Assembly (NCBI GenBank): GCA_020634315.1
Contig: JACKBV010000003.1
Coordinates: 233,181-297,180, forward strand
DNA: 64,000 bases
Origin: Ardenticatenaceae bacterium
GTDB lineage: Bacteria; Chloroflexota; Anaerolineae; Promineifilales; Promineifilaceae
Direction: 5' to 3'
The notes under the pieces were generated by a model. It saw only the letters and a program-made list of their open reading frames with translations. It was not told the origin of the DNA and made no database searches. Every line of letters begins with the position of its first letter. Position 1 is the first letter of the stretch. Both the position numbers and the translations under genes were made by a program. Positions 35,685 through 44,448 of the stretch are shown here, piece by piece.

Positions 35685-35902
35685 CTACTTGCGGCGCACA
35701 ATGCCCTCGCGCCAGGCATACACGGCCGCTTGTGTGCGGTCGGCCAGATGCAATTTGCTGAGAATATTGCTGACGTGGCTCTTCACCGTCCCACGCCAAA
35801 AAAGAGCAGTTCAACAACTAGCAACGCGCCGGTGGTTACTAATGTGTAAGACAGCGTTAGCTTCCACTGCAAGCGTCGGAAGGGGGTGGTCAGTCGGTTC
35901 AT
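35685..35902 (-). pseudogene. Remnant of a deleted histidine kinase/NarL-type response regulator operon
   Basis: The minus strand opens at ATG 35902 with MNRLTTPFRRLQWKLTLSY and a membrane helix (TTGALLVVELLFFG), which looks like the N-terminus of a sensor kinase; it stops at 35783. In another frame, from about 35791 to the stop at 35685, it encodes TVKSHVSNILSKLHLADR and so on to GIVRRK, the C-terminal recognition half of a NarL/LuxR-type helix-turn-helix. The order (kinase start, regulator end) fits an operon whose middle was lost in one deletion, with the junction near 35786-35792. It cannot make a working product. The rest of 35530-36162 shows nothing else clear. Confidence 0.75.
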
Positions 35903-36162
35903 GGCGATAGGGTACCTCAGCAAACGTGAACCGCAAACGGTTGGCGAAACTGTTTCTTGTTCATATCCAATTGTAGTGTAGAGGTTTTGCTGCTAGAGCG
36001 CATCGGCCTCCAGGCGTAATGGGCGTAGTGCTATGGGCGGATTGGGGGCTGCTGCCTTCTGTGGAAACGGGTTTGGAAACATTTTTCATGTATGCTAGGC
36101 GCAATTGTGTGATGATGCCGGATTATGCCAGTTTAGACTGGCCCCAAAGGAGTGAATCTGTG

Positions 36163-37746
36163 ATGAAACGTTGGTCTATTTTGCTTGGTTTGACGCTGAT
36201 AGCGCTGCTGCCGTTTGCCTTTTTACGCCAATTGACACCCGCGCATGCTGCGCCGATGGCGCTGCGTTATGTGGCCCCCGGTGGGGATTGTGGGGGGATG
36301 TTGCCTTGTTATGCGCGTGTGCAAACGGCCGTTTCCGAGGCCGACCCTGGCGATGAAATTCGCATTGCACAGGGCATATACACGGGCACGCACACCATCA
36401 CCCGCTTTAACGGGCAGGTTGTGATGACGCAGGTCGTCTTTATTAGCGAAAGTGTGCATTTGCGTGGTGGCTATGCGATCACGGATTGGCAAAGCAGTGA
36501 TCCGATAGCCCGGCCGACGATTTTAGATGCGGAAGGAAACGGCCGTGTCGTCAGCATTTCCGGCGGTGAGGCTGTTACCCTTACTGGGCTGTCATTGACC
36601 GGTGGCTATGCCCCGGATGGCGCTGGCCTGTATGTCGAAAATGTTTTTGAGCAGGATGTCACCCTGACTGTGCAAGATAGTGCCATTTACAGTAACACGG
36701 CCCAGTATCATGGCGGTGGCATTTTCGTCAGCCAAAGCGGCATTTACGTTAGCGATAGTGTGATTGCCAACAATCGCACCGAAGCTGATTTTGGCGGTGG
36801 TGGCGGTATGGCGCTGGTGATAGACCAAGACAGCGTTTATGACATCCGCCGCAACCGGATTGCCAATAATTACACGCCGGGCACGGGGGGTGGCATCGAA
36901 TTTATTGGCGGTTTATCGGCGCAGATGGTGGTGGCTGGCAACGAGATTATGAGCAATACGGCCATTTTTGGTGGCGGTTTGTTTGCCTACACCGTGCAAT
37001 ATTTGCACATCCATAACAACGATATTTATGGCAATCACAGCCAGCAGGGTGGGGGCATCGGCTTTTTGAGCAGCTTTGATATTTCTGTGGAAAACAACCG
37101 CATCCACGATAACGTCGTCACGGCTGGGGATGGCAGCAGCGCGTTTATCAATGGGCAGGGTGGCGGCATCGCTGTTGACTATGTCGCACCGCTGACGATG
37201 ACTAACAATGTGATTATGGATAATCAGGCGATCAGCGGCGATGGCATCTCCATCAATACGGACTCGGATGTGCGCATGTTCCACAACACGCTGGCACGCA
37301 ATCATGACAGTGCAATTCAGATTATCGGGGCGCAGCATGCGGGTCAACATTGCTACACGTTTACCTTCATCTGTACGCACGTGGCGATGAGCAACACCCT
37401 GATCGTGAGCCATGCCGTGGGCATCTCTGTCACCGGTCTGGCTGTTTCCGTCGAGGCAGATGGCATCTTGTGGCATCAGACACCGATGACAACGGCCGTT
37501 TTCACCACGACCAATACGCCTATCTCTATCACGCACATCAGCGTGGGTGATCCGCTGCTGGCGGCGGATGGCTACCATTTGCTGGCTGGCTCGGCGGCGG
37601 TTGACCAGGGTGTGGTAACGGCCGTTACCCATGACATCGACAATGAATCGCGCCCCCAAGGGTTGGCGCCTGACCTCGGCGCGGATGAACTGCTGCCCCT
37701 GCCGCCGCCCGATTACAAGATTTATCTGCCCTTCTTGCGCAAATAA
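36163..37746 (+). CDS. Secreted beta-helix protein with choice-of-anchor Q end and LP tail
   Basis: About 527 residues. ATG 36163 begins a signal peptide (MKRWSILLGLTLIALLPFAFL, then APA-like AHAAP); AAAGGAG lies 10 nt upstream and GTG 36160 is an alternative. A YVAPGGDCGGMLPCYARVQTAV opening is typical of DUF1565-like/beta-helix proteins. Many GGGI and NRIxxN turns of a right-handed parallel beta-helix follow (about 120-440). The end SAAVDQGVV...RPQGLAPDLGADE is the anchor Q motif, then a Pro-rich linker and the last residues YKIYLPFLRK. Probably cell-surface; function unknown. Confidence 0.8.
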   Translation: MKRWSILLGLTLIALLPFAFLRQLTPAHAAPMALRYVAPGGDCGGMLPCYARVQTAVSEADPGDEIRIAQGIYTGTHTITRFNGQVVMTQVVFISESVHLRGGYAITDWQSSDPIARPTILDAEGNGRVVSISGGEAVTLTGLSLTGGYAPDGAGLYVENVFEQDVTLTVQDSAIYSNTAQYHGGGIFVSQSGIYVSDSVIANNRTEADFGGGGGMALVIDQDSVYDIRRNRIANNYTPGTGGGIEFIGGLSAQMVVAGNEIMSNTAIFGGGLFAYTVQYLHIHNNDIYGNHSQQGGGIGFLSSFDISVENNRIHDNVVTAGDGSSAFINGQGGGIAVDYVAPLTMTNNVIMDNQAISGDGISINTDSDVRMFHNTLARNHDSAIQIIGAQHAGQHCYTFTFICTHVAMSNTLIVSHAVGISVTGLAVSVEADGILWHQTPMTTAVFTTTNTPISITHISVGDPLLAADGYHLLAGSAAVDQGVVTAVTHDIDNESRPQGLAPDLGADELLPLPPPDYKIYLPFLRK

Positions 37747-37863
37747 GATGGTTTGGCCCAAAAACAAATTGGCGGAAACCAATTTAAGCCCGGAGACGTT
37801 TTATATGAGATTGATGTTTGTCAAAGCGTTCATGGACGTGGCACACCGCCATGCATGAAAACC

Positions 37864-37890
37864 GTAGGTCGGATTGTCAATCCGACCTAC
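37864..37890. repeat. Dispersed palindromic repeat, module B
   Basis: Perfect 13-bp inverted repeat (arms GTAGGTCGGATTG/CAATCCGACCTAC, 1-nt centre T) just upstream of the lipoprotein start, preceded by a module C-like segment at about 37830-37862 in the opposite orientation. Confidence 0.85.
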
Positions 37891-37909
37891 ATTTTTGCAG
37901 GAGTAATGA

Positions 37910-39253
37910 TTGCATATGAAACAAAAATCTCATTTTTTAGCATCTCTTGGCTTATTGCTGTTTGCTTTGCTCGCTGCCTGTACCCCCTCGGCGACGGAAA
38001 CGGCCGTTCCGGCGACAGAAACGGCCGTTCCGCCACAAGCTCCCAGCCCCACAGCAGAAATCATGGCCGACTGTTTTCAGACGGCCACGGCGCTGGCCTG
38101 GCTGGATGTCAATGGTGATGGTGTGCAAGATGAGGGTGAACCGCCCCTGCCGGGCATCGAATTTGTGCTGGAGCCTACCGTTTACAGCCGCACCACCAGT
38201 GATGAGAACGGCATGGCCCATATCTTTGCCACGACACCGGGCGGGCAGTGCGCGGAATCGTTGAGCATTGCCGTTTCGCGGCATGAAGGTTATCTGCTGA
38301 CTACACCGGATCATGTGACAAACATCGATCTGGATCAGATTTATGCGTTTGGTTTTCAAGCAGAAACGGCCGTTTCTGTCCCGGATTTGTTTGTGGAGGG
38401 CGCATCTGGGCTGGATGTGGCGGCGGATTGGTCGGTAACGGCCGTTAACTATCTCTTTAAATGGATTGGGGATGGCTGGTCGGCGTATGAATTTGAGCAG
38501 ATTGAGGGGGTAAACGGCCGTTTCATCCATGCCAATGGCCGCGATATGACGAGCCAGGTGGAACAATTACGGGCCAGTCTCACCGGCTTGGAGCCTGTGG
38601 ATGAAGTGGCTTTCGTCAATTCTTGGACGGATGATTATCCAGAGTGGTATGTGGAATTGGTGGGAGAAAACGGCCGTTCCGTACTGCTTTCCTCCGACAG
38701 CACCGGTTTTCGTGGACATGCTCCCTGGTATGTGTTGGTAGACGGCCAGCTTTATCGCCAAACCAGTGGTGACATCGGCTTTGCCGTGTACGATCTCGTT
38801 TCCGAGGATGCCCAAGATTACTTCACATTGAATGCACCGGCCTTTGTTGAGGAGCAGCTCGAACCGGGTGCCAGGAGTTCCATTTTTTATGGGGCACCTG
38901 ACATTTCCGGGTTGTTGCCCATCGCCGCCAATTTGGCTTATGGGATAGATGCAGCGAGTGGCAATTTGCAAGGCACATTTGTCTTTATGGATTATGCAGA
39001 TTACGACACCAGCACGTATCCCATCACGGGGGCGCAGCAAATGCAAATCACCTTACCCGATGGGCAGGTACAGCTCTGCGATCTGCAACCAGAAGAGACT
39101 GAATATCGCACGACCATCTGGCATTTCAGTTGTTCCTTGCCAGCCAGCAGCCTGCCTCTCTCTGTGAACGTTGCCGTTCAACTCACGACATCCACAGAGC
39201 GGGTGCTGATCAGTCAGGGACAGATAAACCTTTCCAGCGCCGATGTGAAGTAG
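37910..39253 (+). CDS. Lipoprotein with an SdrD B-like domain
   Basis: About 447 residues (TTG 37910, 6 nt after GCAGGAG; ATG 37916 is the alternative). The signal peptide ends in the lipobox LAAC, then a Thr/Pro-rich tether with the peptide ETAVP twice, each encoded by a GAAACGGCCGTTCC palindrome. Residues about 55-150 resemble the B-type repeat of SdrD/SpaA proteins (ALAWLDVNGDGVQDEGEPPLPGIEFVL ... TTSDENGMAHI), a calcium-binding beta-sandwich with the DxNxDGxxD loop. The remaining 290 residues are unassigned. Surface lipoprotein of unknown role. Confidence 0.7.
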   Translation: MHMKQKSHFLASLGLLLFALLAACTPSATETAVPATETAVPPQAPSPTAEIMADCFQTATALAWLDVNGDGVQDEGEPPLPGIEFVLEPTVYSRTTSDENGMAHIFATTPGGQCAESLSIAVSRHEGYLLTTPDHVTNIDLDQIYAFGFQAETAVSVPDLFVEGASGLDVAADWSVTAVNYLFKWIGDGWSAYEFEQIEGVNGRFIHANGRDMTSQVEQLRASLTGLEPVDEVAFVNSWTDDYPEWYVELVGENGRSVLLSSDSTGFRGHAPWYVLVDGQLYRQTSGDIGFAVYDLVSEDAQDYFTLNAPAFVEEQLEPGARSSIFYGAPDISGLLPIAANLAYGIDAASGNLQGTFVFMDYADYDTSTYPITGAQQMQITLPDGQVQLCDLQPEETEYRTTIWHFSCSLPASSLPLSVNVAVQLTTSTERVLISQGQINLSSADVK

Positions 39254-39311
39254 AAGGCGCACCTGTTCTGGGGAGGTTCAACGACGTTAACCTCCCGGAG
39301 GCTTACTTTAT

Positions 39312-39340
39312 CCTCCCGGAGGTTCAAAACCTCCGGGAGG
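39312..39340. terminator. Palindromic repeat acting as terminator between convergent genes
   Basis: CCTCCCGGAGGTT and its complement AACCTCCGGGAGG with a 3-nt loop form a perfect 13-bp hairpin between the stops of the plus-strand lipoprotein (39253) and the minus-strand nucleoside hydrolase (39388). Another half copy lies at about 39289-39303. No T run. The rest of the spacer has no gene. Confidence 0.55.
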
Positions 39341-39387
39341 TTTAGGCTAAGTTCGGCTAATCGCGACACGTTAACAACGAACCCTTC

Positions 39388-40302
39388 CTAACTTTTCAAG
39401 CTAGTTTCTGCAATTGACAAGGGCGAACCCCTGTCCACTGCGGCTTGAATCACACGATTCCAAGACGCAAACAGGGTGTCGTAAAAAACATCCAGATTTG
39501 TGATAGATGTGGGCAAATTGACTTTGGCCTGTGATGGATGCTGACCGAGTTGGAGTGAGCCAGTTTCTAAATCTTGTACCGTCGAGGTAATGCCAACCAG
39601 ATTGGGCGCAAACAGCTTGTCTGCAAGAGAGAGATAAACGGCCGGCAACAAATCCCACAGATAAAATTCTTTTGCGCCAGAATGGGTGCTGAAGGTTAGC
39701 AGCCAATTGCGAATGATGCGGCGCAGCGCTTTCGGCCATTTTTTGGTGCGCAGCCATGCTTGCCAGCCAAAGGGAGCCTGGAGACAAATTTGGGCCGACA
39801 TGAGCGTTACCGGACAAGGTGCATTCAGGATAGCAAACGAGGCTTCCGGGTTTGCTGACAGGTTGAGTTCACCTAAATTGCGCCAGCCAATTCGCAAGGG
39901 GGCTAAATAACCACCCATGCAGGCGATTTCTTGCACGTTTAAGAAGAAGTTGGGGTCGAGTTTGGCGGCGCTGTAGAGGTTTCCCAATGGCCCAACAGCC
40001 AGGATGGCGAGTTCGTGGGGATGCGCAACGGCCGTTTCCGCTAAAAATCGTGCCGCATCAGTTGGCCCATCGCCGCGTTTGGCTTCGCCGCGAAATACAG
40101 GGATGTGGCCTGCGCCCAAAGCGTGCAGCAGCTTAACCGTTTGCGCGTAGACATCATCAACGGCGCCATTGCCAAACGTCGTTGTCACCCCAACCAGCTC
40201 AATATCTGGGCATCCCAACAGATACATCAGAGCCAGGCCGTCATCAATTTCCTTGAACGGCAGCCCCATCGTATTGTCACAATCAAAAATAACCCGTTTC
40301 AT
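39388..40302 (-). CDS. Inosine/uridine-preferring nucleoside hydrolase family protein
   Basis: 304 residues. The N-terminal Ca-binding region reads FDCDNTMGLPFKEIDDGLAL, a variant of the DxDxGxDDxxAL signature that keeps the first two Asp and the DD pair with a longer insertion. VGVTTTFGNGAVDD, LAILAVGPLGNLYSA and the GGY(L) turn also match the family, which splits ribonucleosides into base and ribose. The ATG is 42 nt after the APH-like gene, so it is probably the last gene of the cofactor/ECF operon. Its link to that operon could be salvage of purine or pterin precursors (inference). Confidence 0.82.
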   Translation of the reverse strand: MKRVIFDCDNTMGLPFKEIDDGLALMYLLGCPDIELVGVTTTFGNGAVDDVYAQTVKLLHALGAGHIPVFRGEAKRGDGPTDAARFLAETAVAHPHELAILAVGPLGNLYSAAKLDPNFFLNVQEIACMGGYLAPLRIGWRNLGELNLSANPEASFAILNAPCPVTLMSAQICLQAPFGWQAWLRTKKWPKALRRIIRNWLLTFSTHSGAKEFYLWDLLPAVYLSLADKLFAPNLVGITSTVQDLETGSLQLGQHPSQAKVNLPTSITNLDVFYDTLFASWNRVIQAAVDRGSPLSIAETSLKS

Positions 40303-40344
40303 GAGACGCCAACCTCTGGTCTCAAACCTGGATGCAACCCACGC

Positions 40345-41367
40345 TCATTGCACATAATCGGCAAACAAACTGCGCACAAAATCCATCTGTAAATAGCTGC
40401 ATATTTTCTGGAAGGTGTCATTGTTTTGTAAGCCATGCTCGTTGGTTTGATACGTCACCCAGGCCATTGCCGACCAGGAAATGCCGCGCAAGCAGTTGAA
40501 CGGATCGCGCAGCCGCACACGTTCTTCAATGGTGTCGCGTAAATGAGGATCGGAAACGGCCGTTTTGTATGCATGCAAAAATTGCTGCCGCGCTGCCGTC
40601 GCCAGCCGATAATCCGTCTTCCACAAAGTCGTCGTCGGCACACAAAAATGGGAAAGGTCTTGCGAGGGATCCCCCCACAGCGGCTTCTCCCAATCAACCA
40701 GATGCAGCGAGCCAGCGGCGCGATTGGCAATAAAGTTTCCTGAATTGACTTCCGTATTAATGACACACAGCCATGGATCATTGAGAAAATAGCTTTCGGT
40801 ATGGCGTGCTTCATCGGCCCAGGCCAGCACCTCTTGCAAATAATCCCGCACAGCGGGATCCGCCAGCTCTGATTCCAGGTAAACCGGCAGCAGGCCGCTG
40901 CATTCTTCGTAGGTCATGGATAACGGCCGTTTCTCCTGAATCAAATGATTATTTCCATTCACATGCACCGAATGCACACGGGCAAACAACTTTGCCGCCG
41001 TTTCCAAATCGCGGCCATAATCCAACGCCTCCCCCGGCAAATATTCCATGATCAACACCCCATAAGGGATGATCATGCGACTGTCATCCACAAAATAGGG
41101 CCGGGGCGTAACCGCCGATTGTGCCAGCAGTTGCAGCGCCTGATATTCATACAAAATCTGGTCGTCCCGGTTAATTTGCGTGCCAACATTGACCCGCAGC
41201 ACCCATTTTCGCTGGTCTTGCTGGAGGAGATAGTTCATGTTGTATTCGCCTTGCGCCAGTGGGGAAACGGCCGTTTCCCGCATCCAATTAAACCCTGGCA
41301 CACAACTCAAATCGACACGGCGCACATACAACTTCACCTGGGGCAATAATTCAAGCATCGTCGGCAT
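40345..41367 (-). CDS. APH/choline-kinase-like protein with an altered catalytic loop
   Basis: 340 residues of the aminoglycoside phosphotransferase/choline kinase fold. The N-lobe Lys region (KWVLRVN), the hinge LIMEYLPGEALDYG and the metal motif LVDWEKPLWGDPSQDLSHF are clear. The catalytic Brenner loop, usually HxDxxxxN, reads INTEVNSGN, so His and the catalytic Asp are replaced by Asn and Glu. Similar changed loops occur in other bacterial and archaeal APH-like proteins of unknown substrate, so activity is uncertain. The gene starts 7 nt after DUF364 and belongs to the cofactor operon. Confidence 0.78.
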   Translation of the reverse strand: MPTMLELLPQVKLYVRRVDLSCVPGFNWMRETAVSPLAQGEYNMNYLLQQDQRKWVLRVNVGTQINRDDQILYEYQALQLLAQSAVTPRPYFVDDSRMIIPYGVLIMEYLPGEALDYGRDLETAAKLFARVHSVHVNGNNHLIQEKRPLSMTYEECSGLLPVYLESELADPAVRDYLQEVLAWADEARHTESYFLNDPWLCVINTEVNSGNFIANRAAGSLHLVDWEKPLWGDPSQDLSHFCVPTTTLWKTDYRLATAARQQFLHAYKTAVSDPHLRDTIEERVRLRDPFNCLRGISWSAMAWVTYQTNEHGLQNNDTFQKICSYLQMDFVRSLFADYVQ

Positions 41368-41373
41368 AAGGCA

Positions 41374-42111
41374 TCAATTACAGCAAATACTCACCAACTG
41401 CACCTGCTCTTGCTGCTTAATTTGGCGGAAGCTTTGCCCCGCCGCAATCCCAGCCAACACAGGCGCAATCTCATTAACAATCGAGCCGCACAACTGATTC
41501 ACGCCATGCTCGAAAAAAACGGGCGTCAGCGGCGTGCTCGGCCCCAACAAAATCACATAAGCCTGCGGCTGGCACAAATCAAGCAGTCCCGGCAGCGTCC
41601 CATTCACCAGCGTCATGCTTGTCAGCGCCACCACATCCGCCTGCGGAATAATGTCCGCCGCTTCGCGGGCGTGCCGGTCGCCTGGCCCCGGATTCAATTC
41701 AAGGACATCAAGCCTGCCCACATGCTGCCGCAGCTCATTGACAAAAGGAAAATGGCCGACAAGCGCCACATGCTTGCCGCGCCCACGTTCGGCAATGATT
41801 TGGCCCGCATTTCCGCTCACCCATCTGTCGGGCTGGCGATGCAGCAGGGCATTAACAGCCGCGATGCCAATGCTGGCTAATTTTTTGTCAGGCTGCTGCG
41901 CCAGTTGGCATAAATCGCGCACACTTCCCCCAGCCTTCATCGTCGCCAATTCCTCATCGGTTAGCAGTGGTGTTTTGTAGGGATTCGACGCCAGGCCACA
42001 AGTCTGGCTGCCATTCACCTGCGCAACCACAGCCGTCCAATGCTTCCCCAGCCGAATATCTGCCAATGGATAGTCGGGGAGATCCGTTATGATTTGTTCC
42101 AAAATTTTCAT
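41374..42111 (-). CDS. DUF364 (putative heavy-metal chelation) protein
   Basis: 245 residues. The C-terminal domain (VALVGHFPFVNELRQ, VLELNPGPGDRHAREAADIIPQADVVALTSMTLVNGTLPGLL, VILLGPSTPLTP) is the DUF364 Rossmann-like fold linked by its family name to metal chelation. The N-terminal part contains ADIRLGKHWTAV and QTCGLASNPY, the usual DUF4213-type segment. It overlaps the moeA stop by 4 bp, so it is translationally coupled to Mo-cofactor synthesis. A role in handling molybdenum or tungsten is inference. Confidence 0.85.
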   Translation of the reverse strand: MKILEQIITDLPDYPLADIRLGKHWTAVVAQVNGSQTCGLASNPYKTPLLTDEELATMKAGGSVRDLCQLAQQPDKKLASIGIAAVNALLHRQPDRWVSGNAGQIIAERGRGKHVALVGHFPFVNELRQHVGRLDVLELNPGPGDRHAREAADIIPQADVVALTSMTLVNGTLPGLLDLCQPQAYVILLGPSTPLTPVFFEHGVNQLCGSIVNEIAPVLAGIAAGQSFRQIKQQEQVQLVSICCN

Positions 42112-43310
42112 GATTGCAACACCTGCCCTTCAACAATCTGCCCTTGTTCAACAACGGTCTGCCCTTCGGGGATTTTGATGATGGCTTCGGCGGCGGCGAT
42201 CATTTGCAAGCGGCTGGGTGGGTTCAATGGGTAAAATGTGGGCAATTCGGCCGTTTTCTCCAGCCGTCCATACACACACTTCGTCCAATCCTGTTGGCTT
42301 TCAATCGTCTCGCCCAGGCGCATCTGTTGCGTTGGCAAACCGGGTGTGCGCCAGCCGCCCATTTTTTGCAGCCCTGGCAGCGCCAACTGCAAAAACGCCA
42401 TATGGTTAGAGGGTGGCCCTCCTGGCAAACAGAAAACTGGTTTGCCCGCACAAACACCAAAAGCCACCGCTTTGCCCGGCCCCAAACGCACCCGATGATA
42501 CGCCTTGTGCCAGCCTAGTTCGTCGAGCAAGCGCACCACGAGATCGCGCTCGCCGCTCCATGCTCCGCCGCTGGTCAGGACGGCGTCATAATCCCGCAAA
42601 CAAGTAACCAACTCTTTACGCAGCAAATCCGCATCATCACGCACGACAAAGGTTTTGACGGTGGAGCCATAACGGACACACCATGCCGCCAGCGTCACCA
42701 GATTGCTGGCATACAGCTTGCCCGGCTGCAACATCTCGCCCGGCGCGACGACTTCATCGCCGGTCGCTACGATTGCCACCTTGGGCGTCGCCACAACCGG
42801 CACGGATTGATGCCCGGCAGCCGCCAGCAGCCCCACGGTGGGCGGCGTGAGCTGAATTCCTTTGCGCACGAGCAGTTCGCCGCGATGTACGTCGCTTCCC
42901 TGGGGCAGGATGTTGCGCCCCGGATAGGCGTCGTTGTTCACTAAGATGGTGTCGCCAAATCGCTGGGTGAACTCTTCTGCAACCACAGCGTCGGCTCCCT
43001 TGGGAATCGGTGCGCCGCTCAAAATGCGCACGGCTTCGCCTAGATGCACCTGTCTTAGCCAATGACCACCAGCCGCCACGGTTCCCACCAGCCGCAAGGG
43101 AACGGCCGTTTCCTTGCTGGCATCAACAATATCGGCCGAATGAATGGCATAGCCATCCTTCAGCGAGACATCTACTGAGGGCGATTCCACTTTGCCAACC
43201 AGATTCTGCGCGGCGACTCTTCCCACAGCGGCAAGCAAAGGCACTTCCTCAGCTTCGAGCGCTTCAATGCGCTCAAGTGTTAAACGGTACGCTTTTTCGT
43301 AAGAAATCAT
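42108..43310 (-). CDS. moeA: Molybdopterin molybdotransferase MoeA
   Basis: 400 residues. MoeA inserts molybdate (or tungstate) into adenylylated molybdopterin. The substrate-contacting patch SVDVSLKDGYAIHSADI (residues about 45-61), PIPKGADAVVAEE and the MogA-like domain GDEVVAPGE...SGGAWSGERD are present, with the C-terminal beta-barrel GETIESQQDW... It overlaps mobB by 4 bp. GAKAV...PGGPPSNHMAFLQL matches the family turn. Confidence 0.93.
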   Translation of the reverse strand: MISYEKAYRLTLERIEALEAEEVPLLAAVGRVAAQNLVGKVESPSVDVSLKDGYAIHSADIVDASKETAVPLRLVGTVAAGGHWLRQVHLGEAVRILSGAPIPKGADAVVAEEFTQRFGDTILVNNDAYPGRNILPQGSDVHRGELLVRKGIQLTPPTVGLLAAAGHQSVPVVATPKVAIVATGDEVVAPGEMLQPGKLYASNLVTLAAWCVRYGSTVKTFVVRDDADLLRKELVTCLRDYDAVLTSGGAWSGERDLVVRLLDELGWHKAYHRVRLGPGKAVAFGVCAGKPVFCLPGGPPSNHMAFLQLALPGLQKMGGWRTPGLPTQQMRLGETIESQQDWTKCVYGRLEKTAELPTFYPLNPPSRLQMIAAAEAIIKIPEGQTVVEQGQIVEGQVLQS

Positions 43311-43804
43311 AGCTGTTTTAGAAAGCGGGACTCGATCAAATCTACAATGCCTTGTACATCGTCCAGCCCGAACTGAGGCACGCCCAAATCAAGCGGAAAA
43401 TCCGCTGCCAGGGCAAACCGTTCCGCCTGATCACTCAAAATTTCCGTGCTGTTGGCGGCACGAATAATTTCTAATGTTGGCTTTCCGGCACGCCTGTACC
43501 CTTCGGTGAAAATAATGTCAACATCTTTTACTGCGGCGGCAATTTCATCCAGCGTCAGCTCGCGGTCTAGCAGGCGGTACGAGGCGATTTTGTCTGGCGC
43601 GGCAATAATCACATGGTCGCTGCCTGCCTGGGCGTGTCGCCAACTGTCTTTGCCCGGCTTGTCAATGTCGAACCCGGCGTGTGAATGATGTTTGATGGTT
43701 GCCACCCGATAACCGCGCCGTTTGATCTCGGCAATCACCTTTTCGAGCAGCGTTGTTTTACCGGCGCCCGATTTACCGATAATCGAAATGATTGGTATGG
43801 ACAA
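43307..43804 (-). CDS. mobB: Molybdopterin-guanine dinucleotide biosynthesis protein MobB
   Basis: 165 residues. Walker A GKSGAGKTTL, then VIAEIKRRGYRVATIKHHSHAGFDIDKPGKDSWRHAQAG, the diagnostic MobB segment, and the acidic loop IIFTEGYRRAGKPTLEIIRA. Translation starts at a TTG (43804) with GGGAGG 7 nt upstream, overlapping FmdE by 32 bp. MobB assists attachment of GMP to molybdopterin, matching the bis-MGD enzymes in the neighbouring operon. Confidence 0.93.
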   Translation of the reverse strand: MSIPIISIIGKSGAGKTTLLEKVIAEIKRRGYRVATIKHHSHAGFDIDKPGKDSWRHAQAGSDHVIIAAPDKIASYRLLDRELTLDEIAAAVKDVDIIFTEGYRRAGKPTLEIIRAANSTEILSDQAERFALAADFPLDLGVPQFGLDDVQGIVDLIESRFLKQL

Positions 43805-44438
43805 GGTTTGACCTCCCGTTTATGGCATAAGCTGGTTTGAATTGGGCGATGTCAGCCGGCTGCCGTTGCGAGCGATAGTATGTTGCGCCCGCACAAGCGC
43901 GGCAGAGAATACGGCCGTTTTCCACCACCTGCCGCTCATTACTAATCTCTTCACCACATTGGGCACACAACACCCGCAATCCCGGCTGGCTGATGATCTT
44001 TTCCATTGAAACAGTCAGTTCAACCGCTTCCACAATGAACAACTGCTCATCCGGCAAGAATTGATAGGCGGCTAGCTGCCGCTGCCAATGGTCTGGTTCG
44101 TCAGGAAGAGCAGCAATGGCATACTCGCGGTTTTGCGGATGGGGATGAATGCGAATGGAACGGCCGTTTTCCATGTCCACAAACGTCGCCGCCAGCTTGC
44201 CAAAATCCAACACGCGCATTGTGCGTCGTCGCACAAAACAGCCCGTCGCCGTAGCAATGCCGCCCATTCCGCACCCATCCAACTCCACAAACACAAACAT
44301 CCGCTTTGCCGTTTGCGGCACATCAATGCCCAACACCTGCCCGCCTAACAGCCCCATCCGCACCCCCAACACCTGTCGCGGGCATAGATGGTTATGGTGG
44401 GCGGCTGACTCGTCTAACAAAGATTGTAGTTTGTGCAT
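43773..44438 (-). CDS. FmdE family protein with C-terminal zinc ribbon
   Basis: 221 residues. The FmdE core (HHNHLCPRQVLGVRMGLLGGQVLG with His/Cys ligands, GCGMGGIATATGC, GRSIRIHPHP) is related to subunit E of formylmethanofuran dehydrogenase, a molybdenum/tungsten enzyme. A C-terminal zinc ribbon follows (CAQCGEEI ... ILCRACAG), as in many bacterial FmdE proteins near Mo-cofactor genes. AGGAGCAGGCAA precedes the ATG. Role proposed for the family: metal or cofactor insertion; not proven. Confidence 0.88.
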   Translation of the reverse strand: MHKLQSLLDESAAHHNHLCPRQVLGVRMGLLGGQVLGIDVPQTAKRMFVFVELDGCGMGGIATATGCFVRRRTMRVLDFGKLAATFVDMENGRSIRIHPHPQNREYAIAALPDEPDHWQRQLAAYQFLPDEQLFIVEAVELTVSMEKIISQPGLRVLCAQCGEEISNERQVVENGRILCRACAGATYYRSQRQPADIAQFKPAYAINGRSNLVHTNHFDYR

Positions 44439-44448
44439 TTGCCTGCTC

